DNA of 22,747 nt from a virus, in the IMG/VR virus record IMGVR_UViG_3300030450_001276, positions 17,740 through 40,486 of that record; one strand, written 5' to 3'. Below the pieces are notes generated by a model. The model ran no database searches and had not been told where the DNA came from. It worked only from the letters and a program-made list of their open reading frames with translations. Below are positions 21,910 through 22,747 of the stretch, in pieces. The number at the start of each line of letters is the position of its first letter. Position 1 is the first letter of the stretch. The position numbers and the translations under genes were made by a program.

Positions 21910-21938
21910 ATTATACCATATTATATAAGAATTGTCAA
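21910..21938 (-). promoter_or_regulatory. Sigma70 promoter P4 of the late virion operon
   Basis: On the minus strand, TTGACA (21938-21933) and TATAAT (21915-21910) have a 17-base spacer with TGG before the -10: full consensus with an extended -10, like promoters P2 and P3. It fires into the 54-aa gene and the virion genes beyond. The predicted start is about 21904-21902, next to the ATG at 21901. Confidence 0.88.
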
Positions 21939-21954
21939 TAGTTAATATTAACTA
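21939..21954. promoter_or_regulatory. 16-bp perfect palindrome abutting promoter P4
   Basis: TAGTTAATATTAACTA is a perfect 16-bp palindrome whose edge touches the -35 box of P4 and which lies four bases past the end of the upstream minus-strand gene. Its position suits an operator or activator site. With no loop it is a poor terminator hairpin. AT-rich DNA produces short palindromes often, but 16 perfect bases at this position is notable. Confidence 0.5.
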
Positions 21955-21958
21955 GTGA

Positions 21959-22324
21959 TTAGTTTAGCAGAGGATTACTTGACTGTACTTTTAATTCCTG
22001 TATAAGTGCCTCAACATAAGAAATACCTGCAGAATTAATTTTTATTTCAGCTTCTAACTTTTGTATTTTTTCTTTTAAAATACCTATCTCTGTATTCAAA
22101 GTTTCTTTTAAAAGACTTACTTCAGTATTTAAAGATTTATTAACTTCTTTTATTTCTTTATGGACTTCAGATAAATCTACAGTTTGATTTACGACAAATT
22201 TTTTATTTTCAATAACATCTAATCTTTGATTAAACGTACCCCAAGTATAAAAACCACCACCAATGGCAGATACTAATGCGATTAGCATTCCAATAGTTTG
22301 TAATTTAGATATCATTCCTTGCAT
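21959..22324 (-). CDS. Membrane-anchored coiled-coil protein (121 aa), spanin-like topology
   Basis: One N-terminal membrane helix (about residues 10-27, IGMLIALVSAIGGGFYTW) is followed by a long heptad-rich coiled coil (about residues 45-105, with LSEVHKEIKEVNKSLNTEV and IGILKEKIQKLEAEI). A short N-terminus, one helix and a periplasmic coiled coil is the topology of i-spanins, which link inner to outer membrane at lysis, and also of small virion or envelope anchors. No embedded lipoprotein o-spanin frame was found, so the spanin idea is weak. The start has GGAG eight bases upstream and overlaps the preceding gene by 20 nt; the gene ends just before promoter P4. Confidence 0.55.
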   Translation of the reverse strand: MQGMISKLQTIGMLIALVSAIGGGFYTWGTFNQRLDVIENKKFVVNQTVDLSEVHKEIKEVNKSLNTEVSLLKETLNTEIGILKEKIQKLEAEIKINSAGISYVEALIQELKVQSSNPLLN

Positions 22325-22747
22325 TTAATAACTCCTTAAATTTTAAATATGCTTTTAATGTTTTATCTTTAGCTTTTATAAGTTCAACTTCATACTGTGC
22401 AACTGGGTCTGTACTTGATAAAGCTGGTTGTGTATTATAAATATCTTTATTATAGCTAGCTAAATTTATATGCCCATTAAAAAAATTCATATCACCACTA
22501 GGTAATTGTCTTGTATCAAATAAACCAGCATTCATATTAAAATAACTAGACATATCTGGTTGACTATCTGTCATTTCTTTAGCAACTATTTCATTTACTG
22601 CATTTAAAGTTAATTCTATTCTTTGCATTTCATTTGAAATTTTACCTTGAATAACTTTTTCTAATGCTGCAATTTTAATATCTAAATCAACTTCCACGCT
22701 TTTTCCAGTGGCTGGGCCTGAAGTTCCTGATTCTTCTGATGCAGCTC
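22305..22747 (-). CDS. Late protein truncated by the window edge (C-terminal part)
   Basis: The frame is open to the right edge of the window. A GTG at 22697 could start a 130-aa product, but the 16 codons upstream of it are open and coding-like (SEESGTSGPATGKS), and the ribosome-binding site there is weak. I therefore read it as the C-terminal part of a longer protein. The visible part begins with a helix (DIKIAALEKVIQGKISNEMQRIELTL), has a loop region rich in Asn, Ser and Phe, and ends in a charged helix (VELIKAKDKTLKAYLKFKELL). No family is recognised. Its neighbours suggest a virion component. Confidence 0.6.
   Translation of the reverse strand, partial: AASEESGTSGPATGKSVEVDLDIKIAALEKVIQGKISNEMQRIELTLNAVNEIVAKEMTDSQPDMSSYFNMNAGLFDTRQLPSGDMNFFNGHINLASYNKDIYNTQPALSSTDPVAQYEVELIKAKDKTLKAYLKFKELLNARNDI

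Noticed and set aside
22305-22697. Complete 130-aa gene starting at GTG 22697
   Set aside because: The frame remains open and coding-like to the window edge, and the ribosome-binding site at the GTG is weak, so a truncated longer gene is more likely.
1-22747. CRISPR array, insertion sequence, integrase or attachment site
   Set aside because: No regularly spaced repeats, transposase, recombinase or long terminal direct repeats were seen. The repeats present are all within coding sequences.

Overview
The window is a single, densely packed piece of a lytic tailed-phage genome. It is very AT-rich, has almost no intergenic space, and carries a T7-type replication set: ssDNA-binding protein, fused primase-helicase, family A DNA polymerase, RecB/Cas4-like exonuclease and T7-type endonuclease I. 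It also carries a cobalamin-dependent ribonucleotide reductase, an Hsp20 chaperone and very large internal-virion-type proteins. The low GC, compact genes and gene repertoire suggest a marine podovirus of an AT-rich alphaproteobacterium (a SAR11-like host is plausible). That host assignment is inference. No integrase, repressor, tRNA, CRISPR, IS element or single-subunit RNA polymerase is visible.

Layout. (1) 1-1445, plus strand: a string of very small unknown proteins, several of them membrane peptides, mostly overlapping by 1-4 nt. (2) 1442-2487: a regulatory stretch with three near-perfect sigma70 promoters (-35 boxes at 1442, 2176 and 2412, each with a 17-bp spacer), a folded leader RNA of about 100 nt, a small PD-(D/E)XK nuclease, a 34-aa membrane peptide and an AT-rich tract that could be an origin. 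(3) 2488-8642, plus: replication and recombination genes, with a second in-frame start inside the primase-helicase that would give a helicase-only form. (4) 8635-11544, plus: class II ribonucleotide reductase, small proteins, and a gamma-glutamylcyclotransferase-like protein. The plus operon then meets the minus operon tail to tail with zero bases between the stop codons. (5) 22747-11545, minus: late region. Reading in its own direction: a gene truncated by the window edge, a membrane-anchored coiled-coil protein, a strong promoter with an almost leaderless first gene, a 203-aa protein, a 699-aa protein, a 1549-aa internal virion protein with a C-terminal methyltransferase, a 577-aa lytic transglycosylase, Hsp20, a folded non-coding segment, an 18-aa cationic amphipathic peptide, and a three-helix holin-like protein.

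How it fits together: the plus half makes nucleotides, copies and recombines DNA. The minus half builds the ejection apparatus and probably lyses the cell. Four consensus sigma70 promoters and no phage RNA polymerase imply that the host polymerase does the transcription, although the polymerase gene could lie outside the window.

The points most worth a second look are the methyltransferase fused to a giant virion protein, the 18-aa amphipathic peptide coupled to a holin-like gene, the folded leader RNA that begins at the predicted transcription start at about 1476, and a pair of diverged small exported proteins with two conserved cysteines.
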